Assembly (NCBI GenBank): GCA_963729075.1
Contig: CAVSMU010000007.1
Location: 124,001-188,000 of the forward strand
Direction: 5' to 3'
DNA from: WHSW01 sp963729075
GTDB lineage: Bacteria > Actinomycetota > Thermoleophilia > Solirubrobacterales > 70-9
Length of the DNA stretch: 64,000 nt
This document shows, piece after piece, positions 26,210-35,587 of the stretch. The position numbers and the translations under genes were made by a program. Every line of letters begins with the position of its first letter. Position 1 is the stretch's first letter. The notes beneath the pieces were generated by a model, which was not told the origin of the DNA, did no database searches, and worked only from the letters and a program-made list of their open reading frames with translations.

Positions 26210-26974
26210 ATGAGGATCCTCGTCTGCGTCAAGCGGGTGCCGCTGACCGGGGGTCGGATGGTCCTGACCGACGACGAGCGGGCGCTCGAGACGCGTCACC
26301 TCGGCTTCACAATCAGCCCCCACGAGGAGTGCGGGGTCGAGCAGGCGGTGCGCTTGGTCGAGCAGCACGGCGGCGACGTGACCGTGCTGACGCTCGGGCC
26401 CGCCGAGGCCGAGGAGCAGATCCGCGACTCGCTCGCGATCGGGGGGGATCGCGGCATCGTGCTCGTTACCGGCGGCGAGGAATGGGACCCGCAGGCGACG
26501 ACGGGGGCGATCCTCGACGCGATCGAGGCCGAGCGCGCCAGCGGCGGGGCTCACGACCTGATCATCTTCGGGAACGAGTCGGCGGACTCGGGCAACTACC
26601 AGGTCGGGATCCGGGTCGCGCGCGCACTCGGGCTCCCGGTCGTCACCGGCCTCAAGGGGCTCTCGATCGAGGACGGCTTCGCTCGCTGTGAGCAGGAGGT
26701 GCCCGGGGGCCGTGACGTCTATCGCATTCCGCTGCCCGCGGTGGTGAGCGTCCTCGAGGGAATCAACCTCCCGCGCTACCCGTCGGTGCCGGCGAAGCTT
26801 CGCGCCAGGCAGAAGCCGGTCGAGACGAGCACCCCCGAGCGACCCGAAGCACGCCTGGAGATGGTCCGCCTCCGGGTTCCGCCGGGCCAGGGAAAGCAGG
26901 CGGAGATCCTCGGTAACGGCCCGGAGGCGGCGCCGGCGGTCGTCGACGTAATGCGCGAGCTGGGGGTGGCCTAG
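26210..26974 (+). CDS. etfB: Electron transfer flavoprotein beta subunit
   Basis: 254 residues: MRILVCVKRVPLTGGRMVLT, HEECGVEQAVRLVEQHGGDV, FGNESADSGNYQVGIRVARA and VVSVLEGINLPRYPSVPAKL, the ETF beta fold that binds AMP and pairs with EtfA around FAD. It starts 13 bases after the dehydrogenase stop, and its stop overlaps the EtfA GTG by one base. It would take electrons from the dimethylglycine dehydrogenase-like enzyme. Confidence 0.92.
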   Translation: MRILVCVKRVPLTGGRMVLTDDERALETRHLGFTISPHEECGVEQAVRLVEQHGGDVTVLTLGPAEAEEQIRDSLAIGGDRGIVLVTGGEEWDPQATTGAILDAIEAERASGGAHDLIIFGNESADSGNYQVGIRVARALGLPVVTGLKGLSIEDGFARCEQEVPGGRDVYRIPLPAVVSVLEGINLPRYPSVPAKLRARQKPVETSTPERPEARLEMVRLRVPPGQGKQAEILGNGPEAAPAVVDVMRELGVA

Positions 26975-27942
26975 TGGTACTCGTCCTGGTCGAGCACGAC
27001 GGCGGCGAGGTCGACGAGCTGTCGCTTCAGGCAATCACGCTCGCGCGCGAGCTGGCCACCGGCGAGCCGGTCAGCGCGCTGCTGGTCGGAGCGGGCGGCC
27101 GTGAGGCCGCGGCCCCGCTCACTGCCCACGGAGTTGGGACCGCTCATATCGCCGAGGGCGAGCGACTCACCGAGTACGCGCCTGGGGCGTGGGCCACGAG
27201 CGTGATCGAGCTGGTGGATCGGCTCGAGCCGAGCGCGGTCGTCGCGGCGGGAACGAACCGCGGGAACGAGGTTCTGGGTCATGTCGCGGCCCGGATGGAC
27301 CAGCCGTTCGCGGCCAACTGCATCCAGGTCACCGGCGAGGGGCCCCTGGAGGTGACCCGCATGCGCTGGGGCGGGAGCCTGCTCGAGGAGGCGCACCTGC
27401 ACGGCGACCCGGCGCTGCTCTCGGTCGCGCCGCATGCGGTCGCGGCGCTGGCCGCGGACGGGGCCGATGCACCCGCAATCGAGGCGTTCACGCCCACCCT
27501 CGACGATGCCGACCTGCTGGTGCAGGTGGCCGAGCACGTGAGCACGGAGACCAGCGGCGTATCGCTTGCCGAGGCCAAGGTCATCGTCAGCGGCGGCCGC
27601 GGCGTCGGCTCGGCCGAGGGCTTCGGCATCCTCGAGGAGCTGGCGGGGCTCCTCGGCGGCGCGGTCGGCTGCTCCAGGGTCGTAACCAGCTCCGGTTGGC
27701 GCCCGCACACCGACCAGGTCGGCCAGACTGGTACCAAGGTCTCGCCCGACCTCTACATCGCCTGCGGCATCAGCGGCGCCACCCAGCACATCGCGGGCTG
27801 CAAGGGAGCAAAGAAGATCCTCGCCATCAACTCCGACGCCGAGGCGCCGATCATGGCCAGCGCCGACTACGCGGTGATCGGCGACCTGACCGAGATCGTG
27901 CCCGCGGTGACCGCCGAGCTGAGGAAGGCGGGCGGCCCATAG
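26974..27942 (+). CDS. etfA: Electron transfer flavoprotein alpha subunit
   Basis: 322 residues. The C-terminal FAD-binding domain is clear: KVIVSGGRGVGSAEGFGILE, VVTSSGWRPHTDQVGQTGTK, DLYIACGISGATQHIAGCKG and LAINSDAEAPIMASADYAVI. The N-terminal domain pairs with EtfB. A GTG start overlaps the EtfB stop (TAGTG), so the subunits are translationally coupled. The stop lies 2 bases before the DgcB-like start. Confidence 0.93.
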   Translation: MVLVLVEHDGGEVDELSLQAITLARELATGEPVSALLVGAGGREAAAPLTAHGVGTAHIAEGERLTEYAPGAWATSVIELVDRLEPSAVVAAGTNRGNEVLGHVAARMDQPFAANCIQVTGEGPLEVTRMRWGGSLLEEAHLHGDPALLSVAPHAVAALAADGADAPAIEAFTPTLDDADLLVQVAEHVSTETSGVSLAEAKVIVSGGRGVGSAEGFGILEELAGLLGGAVGCSRVVTSSGWRPHTDQVGQTGTKVSPDLYIACGISGATQHIAGCKGAKKILAINSDAEAPIMASADYAVIGDLTEIVPAVTAELRKAGGP

Positions 27943-27944
27943 AC

Positions 27945-29901
27945 GTGGCGATCGGAGCGATCGCCCTCACCGCGGCTCTCGCGGTGAGTGGCTTTCTGTT
28001 CGGCCGCCGCGCCAAGCTCCTCGCCGACCTCGTCCGGCTCGGCAAGCCCGCCGAGCGCTCCGACGATCTTCCGCGACGGACCCGCAACGAGGCGGTGATA
28101 GTCCTCGGCCAACGCAAGCTTCTTCAGCGCCTCGTTCCCGGGCTGATCCACGCCGCCATCTTCTGGGGGTTCCTCGTCCTCTTCCCGACGATCCTGATCG
28201 CGATGATCGGGGCGGTCGATCGCGATGCGACGCTGCCGTGGCTGGGCCACGCAGGGCTGGTACGCCCTGATGGTCGACTTGTTCGCGGTGCTGGTGCTGG
28301 GCGGAGTCGTGGGTGCCGTGCTGATCCGCAAGGTGCAGCGACCGGCGCGGTTCGAGGGCAGCCACATCGGCGAAGCCGACCTGATCCTGGGGCTGATCGC
28401 CGGCATCGTCTCGACGCTGCTGCTCTGGCACGCGACGAGGATCGCTCTGGATCTGAACGAATGGCCGGCCGAGTGGTCGCCCGTGTCCAATGCGCTCTCG
28501 GGCCTCTTCGGCGATGACTCCGCGACCGAGGTCTTCGAGCGGGTCTTCGTCTGGGCCCACGTGCTGATCATCCTCACCTTCCTCGCCTACCTCCCCCACT
28601 CCAAGCACCTCCACATCGTGACCGCGGCCGTGAACGTCTTCTTCGGCCACACCCGCCCCGGGGGCCGGCTCGAGCCACTGCGTTTCGATGTCGCCGAGGA
28701 GGAGATGCGCTTCGGCGCGGGCACCGTTCCCGATCTCACCTGGAAGCAGACGATGGACACCTTCTCGTGCACTGAATGCGGGCGCTGCCAGGACGTCTGC
28801 CCGGCCTTCAACACGGGCAAGGAGCTCTCGCCGAAGCTGCTCATCATGGCGCTGCGCGACCAGGTGTTTGCGGACGGACCGAAGCTGTTGCGAGGCGAAG
28901 AGGGCTTCGAGCCGCAGCCGCTCGTCCCAGGGGCGGTCACCGACGACGTGGTCTGGGACTGCGTCACCTGCGGCGCCTGCGTGCGCGAGTGCCCGGTATC
29001 GATCGAGCACGTCGACCACATCATCGATCTGCGCCGCCACCTGGTGATGGTTGACTCGCGCTTTCCGGCCGAGGCCGAGCCGATGCTGCGCGATGTCGAA
29101 CGTGCCTCGAATCCCTGGGGCAGGCCCCAGACCGAGCGCGCCGACTGGGCCGAGCGCCTCGGCGTCCGGGTCCTCGAACCTGGCGACCCGCCACCCGACG
29201 TGCTCTATTGGGTGGGGTGCGCCGCATCCTTCGACGAGCGCGCGCGCACCGCCGCCGAGTCGACCGCCAAGTTGCTCGCGGCCGCCGGCGTCGACTTCGC
29301 GATTCTGGGCCCGCGCGAGTCCTGCACCGGCGACCCGGCCCGGCGAATGGGCAACGAATACCTCTTCCAGTCCTACGCGGAGCAGAACGTCAAGACGCTC
29401 AACGATGCCGGCGTCACCAAGGTGGTGGCGAGCTGCCCCCACTGCTTCAACACGATCGGCAACGAGTACCCGGACTTCGGCGGCGACTACGAGGTGATCC
29501 ACCACACCGAGCTGCTGGCCGGGCTGGTACGCGAGGGAAGGCTGCAACCGAACGCCGCCGAGGACCGAATCACATATCACGACTCCTGCTACCTGGCTCG
29601 CCACAACGACGTGCTCAGCGATCCGCGGGAGCTTGTGGCCGCGGTGGGCAAGCCGATCGAGATGGAGCGCAGCGGCAAGCGCACCTTCTGCTGTGGTGCC
29701 GGCGGCGCGCACATGTGGATGGAGGAACGAGCCGGCAAGATCAACGAGGAGCGCGTGCGCGAGGCCGCCGAGACCGGCGCCGAGACGCTCGCCGTCGCCT
29801 GCCCGTTCTGCACCGTGATGCTCGATGACGGCGCGCGCCAACGCGGCGATGAGCTACGCGTGGTCGACGTCTCGACGCTGCTCGCCGAAGCTCTGATGTA
29901 G
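27945..29901 (+). CDS. dgcB: DgcB-like membrane Fe-S protein (heterodisulfide-reductase D type), one frameshift
   Basis: About 650 residues. The N-terminal third holds five or six membrane helices (AIGAIALTAALAVSGFLFG, LIHAAIFWGFLVLFPTILIA, LFAVLVLGGVVGAVLI, AHVLIILTFLAYLPHSKHLH). Two 4Fe-4S motifs follow: CTECGRCQDVCP and CVTCGACVRECP. Two CCG-type cysteine domains come after (SCPHCFNTIG ... DSCYLARHND ... FCCGAGGAHMWMEE). A single-base shift near 28255 separates the second and third helices. In Pseudomonas, DgcB acts with DgcA and EtfAB in dimethylglycine breakdown. It probably moves electrons from ETF to quinone. Confidence 0.85.
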
Positions 29902-29962
29902 CCCCGACTCGCAGCGCACGAGCGCGATGAGGGCGGCGACATTCGGCCTGCAAAAGGAGCGC

Positions 29963-29991
29963 TTGCTTCCACTCTGAGCTAGGAGTAGGGT
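29963..29991 (+). promoter_or_regulatory. Promoter of the secreted phosphatase gene
   Basis: TTGCTT (29963-29968), a 17-base spacer and TAGGGT (29986-29991) lie 33 bases before the ATG at 30025. The same -10 hexamer recurs at other promoters in the window. Confidence 0.55.
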
Positions 29992-30024
29992 CGTTGCCAG
30001 CACGCGTTTTGCGGAGGGAGTGAG

Positions 30025-31743
30025 ATGTCTCGTCGTCGGATGCTGTTCGTAGCGTTTGTGGTTTCGCTGACGGCCGTGGCGCTGATTGTGCCGCCGGCGC
30101 AACCTCAGCCGAACCGGCCTTCACACGTCGTGATCATCGTGCTCGATCAGGCTCGGCCGGACACGATCGATCGCTACGACATGGAGAACGTCCAGGAGCT
30201 CCAGCGCCGGGGCGCGAGCTTTCCGAACGCCCTGGTCGGTCACATGGCGGCGGAGACCGTGATCAGCCACAACGTGATCACCAGCGGCCTGCTTCCGAAG
30301 GACATGGGCTGGTCGGACGAGGTCTACCGGGACTCCGCGAACGTCCTCGGTACTCCGGGTGCCTACTACGTGACGTCGAGCATGAGCTGCGCGGAGTTCG
30401 GGCAGCTGATCGACGCCGGCGGCTACCCCAAGCTCCAGGACTACCTCGACTCCGGGTTCGGCGAGGCGTCGGCGTTCGCCTCGATCTCCCAGAAGCGCAC
30501 GTCGGCGTGCACCAGCGGCCAGACCGGGTCGGCCGTGGATGACGGCACCGCCACGCCGGATCCGGAGGACATCATCTTCCAGATCCGGGGCAGCAACGTC
30601 TCGAGCCTGTGCGGCGATGGCTGGCGGCGACCCGAGTACATCGGTGTCCCGCGCGCCTACTTCGGGTTCACCGACAACTGCACCGACCGTTGGTGGACCT
30701 TCCAGGGCGCCGGCGCCTACGGGACCGGCGGCATCTCGCCGGCGAACATCTATCCGCTGGACGGGAACCGGTTCGTGCCCGGGTTCGACCCCGATCACAT
30801 CGGCGGCGACACCTGGTCAGCCGACGCCGCGATCCGCTTCATCGAGAACGAGCCGGATTGGCACGGACTCATGGTCAGCCTCGGCGGGATCGACAAGCTG
30901 GGTCACATGTGGGGGCCGGAGGACGAGGGAGAGCCCGGCGCCGCTCCCGGGTCGGAGGAGGAGATGCGCCACCTGCCGTTCATCGCCAAGAACGCCGACG
31001 AGCAGGTCGGGCGGATCGTCGATGCGCTGAGGGCCAGCAGCCTGCTCGACGACACCCTGATCGTGATCACCGCCGACCACGCCGCGATGACGGGTCGTCC
31101 CTTCCATGGCGTCCTCGCGCCGGGGGTCGAGAACCCCACGTGCGCGCCGCCATCGACCGGAATCCGATCCGACTGCAACTGGTACTTCGGCAGCGACGCC
31201 GACGAGATCTACCGGGATCCGAGCCCCGCGGTGGCGGAGCTCAGGGACGCCCTCGGGGGCAACCTGGACTTCTCCTACGAGGACGGCCACATCGCGGTTT
31301 GGCTGCACGACAACTCGCAGGCCAAGAAGGGCGACGCGGCCGCGGCGGTGCTCGACATGCCCGGCGTCATCGCGAGCTATCACACCAACGGCGCCCAGGA
31401 CGACTATCTCCGCTTCGGAACGAACCCGATGCGAGGCAGTGAGCGCAGCTGGTTCGTCAGGCACGGCGATGAGCTCGTCGACACGATGGCCGAGCCTTCC
31501 GGCCCCGACGTAGTCGGCCTGCTCGCGGACAACGTCACCTACGGCGTGATCGGCGACCACGGCGGCCACAACAAGCTCATCCAGAACATCCCGATGGTGT
31601 TATACGGGCCGGGCATCGGCTCCAAGGATCCGAACCGGGAGATGCGCTTGGTGGACGTGCTGCCCACGATCCTGACGACCATGGGCGTCGACTACGACCC
31701 GGACGACCTCGACGGCGAGGCGGTGAAGCTGCCGAAGCCGTGA
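30025..31743 (+). CDS. Secreted alkaline-phosphatase-superfamily phosphodiesterase
   Basis: 572 residues with a signal peptide (MLFVAFVVSLTAVALIVPPA). The metal-binding pattern of the type I phosphodiesterase/sulfatase fold is present: HVVIIVLDQARPD, the catalytic-type loop MAAETVISHNVITSGLLP, MVSLGGIDKLGHMWGP, LIVITADHAAM and VIGDHGGHNKLIQNIPMVLY. GGAGGGAG precedes the ATG. Likely exported phosphodiester or phosphonate hydrolysis. A decayed copy of its last 40 bases lies 85 bases downstream. Confidence 0.85.
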   Translation: MSRRRMLFVAFVVSLTAVALIVPPAQPQPNRPSHVVIIVLDQARPDTIDRYDMENVQELQRRGASFPNALVGHMAAETVISHNVITSGLLPKDMGWSDEVYRDSANVLGTPGAYYVTSSMSCAEFGQLIDAGGYPKLQDYLDSGFGEASAFASISQKRTSACTSGQTGSAVDDGTATPDPEDIIFQIRGSNVSSLCGDGWRRPEYIGVPRAYFGFTDNCTDRWWTFQGAGAYGTGGISPANIYPLDGNRFVPGFDPDHIGGDTWSADAAIRFIENEPDWHGLMVSLGGIDKLGHMWGPEDEGEPGAAPGSEEEMRHLPFIAKNADEQVGRIVDALRASSLLDDTLIVITADHAAMTGRPFHGVLAPGVENPTCAPPSTGIRSDCNWYFGSDADEIYRDPSPAVAELRDALGGNLDFSYEDGHIAVWLHDNSQAKKGDAAAAVLDMPGVIASYHTNGAQDDYLRFGTNPMRGSERSWFVRHGDELVDTMAEPSGPDVVGLLADNVTYGVIGDHGGHNKLIQNIPMVLYGPGIGSKDPNREMRLVDVLPTILTTMGVDYDPDDLDGEAVKLPKP

Positions 31744-31824
31744 CGCCGCCGGGGCCCGCCCTCGGGTGCCGAGGGTGGTTGGCGGTCGCCGCGCCGTTCA
31801 GCTCAGAATTCGAAGCAGTCGAGC

Positions 31825-31868
31825 ATGTCGACTACGACCCGGACGGCCTCGACGGCGGGGCGGTAAGC
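31825..31868 (+). repeat. Partial duplicate of the phosphatase gene 3' end
   Basis: GTCGACTACGACCCGGACGG and the following CCTCGACGGCGGGGCGGTAAGC repeat, with a few substitutions, the gene end at 31687-31729. The copy lies beyond the stop codon and is not in an obvious gene, so it is a short duplication or the stub of a lost second copy. Confidence 0.6.
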
Positions 31869-31927
31869 CGGTCGCCGTCCCGATCGGTGATCCGGTTATT
31901 GCCCGAACTCGCACACTCATTGACGCG

Positions 31928-32095
31928 ATGAAGACGGTTAAGGAAATGCTGACCGCGAAGCGGCTCACCGAGGAGCAGGGCCGGCAGCTCCTTCAGATGC
32001 TCGCCGTTCCCCAGCCGACCCGGCCGCCGCCTTGTCCGCTCTGCGGGGGGCCACACCGCCTCGAGCAACGCTGCGTCCTCACGACCTCGGCCTGA
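31928..32095 (+). CDS. Small protein with a C-terminal zinc-ribbon-like motif
   Basis: 55 residues: MKTVKEMLTAKRLTEEQGRQ, a proline-rich stretch, then CPLCGGPHRLEQRC. The CxxC-x3-H-x5-C spacing could bind zinc. No strong ribosome site is seen. It could be the tail of a longer lost gene, since open frame continues upstream. Confidence 0.4.
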   Translation: MKTVKEMLTAKRLTEEQGRQLLQMLAVPQPTRPPPCPLCGGPHRLEQRCVLTTSA

Positions 32096-32124
32096 GCGCG
32101 TCGCCGATCACGGCCACCGGATCG

Positions 32125-32187
32125 GGGGCCCGATTCGTTCCTCGCTACCACCCACGGATCGTCGAGCGGGTGCGCCTCGCGGCGTGA
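32125..32187 (+). repeat. Dispersed repeat, copy A
   Basis: The most diverged of three same-orientation copies (others at 34345-34434 and 36673-36763). Read in one frame it gives GARFVPRYHPRIVERVRLAA followed by TGA, matching the other two copies. Confidence 0.6.
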
Positions 32188-32261
32188 CCCTCATCGCTTC
32201 CCGTCTCACGCGAACCGGGAAGTGCCCCCCGACCTTCCCCATGTGGAAGACAGCGACCCAG

Positions 32262-34151
32262 TCAGACGCTCTGCCCAGCGAGCGTCCCTTCGAGAATCGC
32301 TTCCTCCAGGCCCCGCGGGCCGCGGCAATCCCCGGCCTCGTGCACCTCGAGGCCGACGTCGGCCAACGACTCCACGTGAGCCCGGTCCGGGATGCGCCCC
32401 AGCGCCACGACGAGGAGGTCGGCTGAAAGCTCCGACTCCAGCTCGGGCGCAAAGAGGTTGCGGAAGCGCACCCGGCCCCGGTCGGCGCCAATGAGCTCCA
32501 GGTGATGGGAGAGCCGGACCCCGGCGCGGTAGAGGCGCGCCGCGTAGACGTTTCGCTGGTACTGATGGAGCGTCTCGCCGAGCGCGGCCGAGCCCACTGC
32601 CACGGTCACGTCGTTGCCAGCGGCCGCGAGGAGGTCAGCGCAGGCCAGGCCCGACGCGTCTCCTCCCCAGTCGGCGATGACTACCTGCCGGCCGCGCGGC
32701 AGTGGACCCCGGAGCACGTCCAACGCCTGCACGACCTCGATCCCGCCGTGTGGAAGGTCTGGCTCGTGCGGGCGAGCGCCGGTGGCGATGACGACCGCAT
32801 CCGGCGCCAACGCGGTGATGGTCTGGAGATCCGCCTCGGTCTCGAGACGGGTCTCGACCTTCGCGCTCTCGAGCAGATGCCGGTAGTTGCGCGCCAATGA
32901 GCGCGCGAGCTCAGCGTGCATCGGCGCGGCCCCGGCCAGCGCGATCTGACCGCCAATTTGGTCGCCGCGCTCGACGAGCACGACCTCGTGTCCGGCCGAC
33001 CCCGCCTCGGCAGCTGCAGCGAGGCCGGCCGGGCCTCCGCCGACGACCACGATCCGGCGCCGGACTGCAGATCGCGCGGGACCCATCCTGCGCTCGCGGC
33101 CCGTGCGCGGGTTCTGCGCGCAGGCGATCGGCGTGCCGGCGTGGTAGTGGGCGATGCACGCGTTGCAGCCGATGCAGCGGAGGACGTCGTCGAGCCGTCC
33201 CTCCCGCGCCTTGCGCGGCAGGTCCGGATCGGTGATCAGGGCGCGAGTCATCCCCGCGGCGTCACAGCGCCCCTCGGCGACCAGCCGGTCCGCCTCGACC
33301 GGGTCGACGATCCGCGAGGTGGCGACGAGCGGCGGGCCGGCACGGAACGGCCCGGTCAGCGCGGCGATCGCGTTCTCGGGCAGAGGCGGCGGAGGGACGA
33401 TGCCGACCGAGCCCCGGTAGGTCGAGGAACCGCCCAGGGCAACGCTCACGTAGTCCACCGACGGGGCCACCTCGCCGCAGACTGCTGCCGCCACTTCTGA
33501 GTCCGCGGACAGGCGCACACCGACGGCGAGCCCGGGAGCCGCGGCGCGCACGGCCCCGAGGACGGACAGCAGGAAGCTGGCAGGCTCCGACCACTTGTCG
33601 TCGCGCCGATTCAGCGCCGGCGTGAAGAACTGCGCGGCGAGGTACTCGTGCGCCGCCGAGATCTCGACCCCATCGAGCCCGGCCTTTGCCGCCAGCGCCG
33701 CGACCCGCGCGTACCCGTCCACGATCGACTCGATCTCCTCCGCGGACAGCGCCCGCGGCTCGACGTGGAAGCGGAGGCTCGGGATCGCGGACGGCGCGAG
33801 CGCGGGCTCGCGAGGCGGACTGGAGATCTGCTCCCGCCCGCCGTGGAAGAGCTGCACAAAAAGACGCGTGCCGTGCCCGTGAACGGCCTCGCCGACGCGG
33901 GCGAGCCCCGGCACGATCTCCTCGCGGTAGCCGGCGAGCGTGTGCGAGGTCAGGAGGCCGGACGGATGCACGGCCGTCGCCTCGAGGACGATCAGCCCCG
34001 TGCCCCCGCGGGCACGAGCCTCGTGATAGGCGACGAAGTCCTCGGTCGGAAGATGCTCCTGGACGAGCGTCGTCTGGTGGGCCGTCGAGACGATCCGGTT
34101 CTGAAGCTCGACCGAGCCGATGCGTAGCGGGCTGAAAAGCCTGTCGAGCAC
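32262..34151 (-). CDS. Old-yellow-enzyme/4Fe-4S flavoprotein oxidoreductase (FadH/TMADH-like)
   Basis: About 629 residues. The FMN barrel comes first (LFSPLRIGSVELQNRIVSTA, FVQLFHGGREQ, GLDGVEISAAHEYLAAQFFT). The 4Fe-4S loop is CIGCNACIAHYHAGTPIACAQ. The second half is an FAD/NAD(P) domain (RRRIVVVGGGPAGLAAAAEA ... VIADWGGDASGLACADLLAA). Relatives include 2,4-dienoyl-CoA reductase, trimethylamine and histamine dehydrogenases and demethylases of proline betaine. I chose the GTG at 34151 because AAGGAGG lies 5 bases upstream. The substrate is open; the nearby methylamine locus makes an N-methyl substrate worth testing. Confidence 0.85.
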   Translation of the reverse strand: MLDRLFSPLRIGSVELQNRIVSTAHQTTLVQEHLPTEDFVAYHEARARGGTGLIVLEATAVHPSGLLTSHTLAGYREEIVPGLARVGEAVHGHGTRLFVQLFHGGREQISSPPREPALAPSAIPSLRFHVEPRALSAEEIESIVDGYARVAALAAKAGLDGVEISAAHEYLAAQFFTPALNRRDDKWSEPASFLLSVLGAVRAAAPGLAVGVRLSADSEVAAAVCGEVAPSVDYVSVALGGSSTYRGSVGIVPPPPLPENAIAALTGPFRAGPPLVATSRIVDPVEADRLVAEGRCDAAGMTRALITDPDLPRKAREGRLDDVLRCIGCNACIAHYHAGTPIACAQNPRTGRERRMGPARSAVRRRIVVVGGGPAGLAAAAEAGSAGHEVVLVERGDQIGGQIALAGAAPMHAELARSLARNYRHLLESAKVETRLETEADLQTITALAPDAVVIATGARPHEPDLPHGGIEVVQALDVLRGPLPRGRQVVIADWGGDASGLACADLLAAAGNDVTVAVGSAALGETLHQYQRNVYAARLYRAGVRLSHHLELIGADRGRVRFRNLFAPELESELSADLLVVALGRIPDRAHVESLADVGLEVHEAGDCRGPRGLEEAILEGTLAGQSV

Positions 34152-34676
34152 CCCGGCCTCCTTCTCGCTCGTTCCGGGAAGCTTGCTCGCTGGGGCCGGT
34201 TGATAGTACCCGCCGCCATGTCGCCCGGCACCCGGCGGCGTCAGGGCTGCCCGACTAAGCCCGACCCCCTCACTCGCAAGGGTGGGAATCCGCGTGCGCT
34301 CTGTAGACCGACGGAAGGCTTCGGACGCCTCCGCCACGCCTGCGTCCGTACGTCGTAGCCAGATCCGATAGGTGGCCCGATACGTCTCTCGCCACGACGC
34401 ACGGATCGTCGAACGGGCGCGCCTGCCGGCCTGACGACCCCGTCTGTTGACGGGTTCCGGGGGCCGGCTAGCTTTCCGGCTGATTGTTCGCGGTCGCGCC
34501 TATCGGCGACGCTGAGATACTGACCAGGGCTCGGGCCCCGGCGCCGGCTTGGTGACTCATCGGCGTGCTTGTCCCCCCACCTGACCGCGACGCCACCGAA
34601 CTGAGAGGCCCCCATCAGCCAGCCACGACCCACCGATCCGATCGGATCCATTGGATGGACCGAACGCACCGGGGGA
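34152..34676. other. Intergenic region between divergent genes
   Basis: No gene is supported in these 525 bases. It holds repeat copy B (34345-34434), followed by a CCCGTC-TGTT-GACGGG hairpin at 34440-34455 without a T tract, and both promoters of the flanking divergent genes, which I could not place with confidence. Confidence 0.6.
34345..34434 (+). repeat. Dispersed repeat, copy B
   Basis: About 90 bases similar to 36673-36763, from GCGTCCGTACGTCG through GATCCGATAGGTGGCCCGAT to TGA. A 20-codon frame (GTG at 34372) ends at the TGA. It differs from copy C at seven positions in that frame, five of them silent. Confidence 0.7.
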
Positions 34677-35387
34677 GTGCTAACCGCTCGGGAATGCCTA
34701 ACACTTGCCCGGCCCCTGCTGCGGGGGGAGCTCAGCATTCTTGCCGGCCGTCTCGCGATGGTGCTCCGACTGCACTCGGGACGCCGGAGTTCCATCGATC
34801 TGGCGAGCCTGGTGCCTCCCGACTCCCCTCTCGCAAGAGATGCCGAGGTCGCGGCGCACGATCTCTTGACACCGGCACTCCTCAACCACTCGAGTCGTGC
34901 CTACACGTGGGGCGCGGCCATCGCCGCACTTCACGGGATCACGTTCGACCGTGAGCTCCTGTACCTGGCTGCAATGTTCCACGACACCGGGATCCCGAGC
35001 CCGGTGCCGGACGTCGACTTCACGGTTCGCAGCGCCGCGTTGGCACGCGAGTTCACCGACAGCCACCGCGTGCCTGCCGATATCCGCGAGCTCGTTGCTA
35101 ACGCGATCGCCATGCACTACACCCCCGGCGTTGGCCTCGAATCCGGTGCCGAGGCCTACCTCCTATCTGCCGGCGCAGCCGTCGATGTGTTCGGCCTACG
35201 CAGCAACGAAATACCCGATGCAGTCCGCCAGAGCGTCATCCAGGAGTACCCGCGGTTGGGCTTCAAGCGGGAGTTCGCCGAGCTTCTCCGAGCCGAGGCC
35301 AAGCAAGTCCCTCGTGGCCGCGCCTGGTACCTGCACCGCTTCGCCATGAGCGACCTAAGCATTCGGCTCGCGCCCTTCCGTGGTTGA
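34677..35387 (+). CDS. HD-domain phosphohydrolase-like protein
   Basis: 236 residues. The HD pattern is NHSSRAYTWGAAIAALHG (first His), LLYLAAMFHDTGIPSP (His-Asp) and ANAIAMHYTPGVGLESGAEA. This matches the cyanamide-hydratase-like branch of HD proteins, which act on small nitriles or nucleotides. The GTG at 34677 is preceded by GGGGGA with a very short gap. No partner gene is adjacent. Confidence 0.8.
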   Translation: MLTARECLTLARPLLRGELSILAGRLAMVLRLHSGRRSSIDLASLVPPDSPLARDAEVAAHDLLTPALLNHSSRAYTWGAAIAALHGITFDRELLYLAAMFHDTGIPSPVPDVDFTVRSAALAREFTDSHRVPADIRELVANAIAMHYTPGVGLESGAEAYLLSAGAAVDVFGLRSNEIPDAVRQSVIQEYPRLGFKREFAELLRAEAKQVPRGRAWYLHRFAMSDLSIRLAPFRG

Positions 35388-35510
35388 TGTGAGCGCAACC
35401 GGCAAGGGGTGCGGGCCCGCAGTCCGAAGTCTGTCGTGAACTGAAGACCGCTGGCTCAGACGCCGGGCGGGGGGGTGCCAACGACTCATGATCGGTGGGT
35501 AGCCGTGGCC

Positions 35511-35540
35511 TTGCGTTTTCGACGCTGTCGCGTATAGGGT
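35511..35540 (+). promoter_or_regulatory. Promoter of the metallophosphoesterase gene
   Basis: TTGCGT (35511-35516), an 18-base spacer and TAGGGT (35535-35540), within GTATAGGGT. It lies 47 bases before the ATG at 35588. Confidence 0.5.
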
Positions 35541-35587
35541 GGACGCGCCCGCGCGATAGGAATGCAGTTACCGGAAGGGGATCGTGG

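Noticed and set aside
34440..34456. CCCGTC-TGTT-GACGGG as a terminator
   Set aside because: It lies between two divergent genes and has no T tract, so no transcript is expected to end there.
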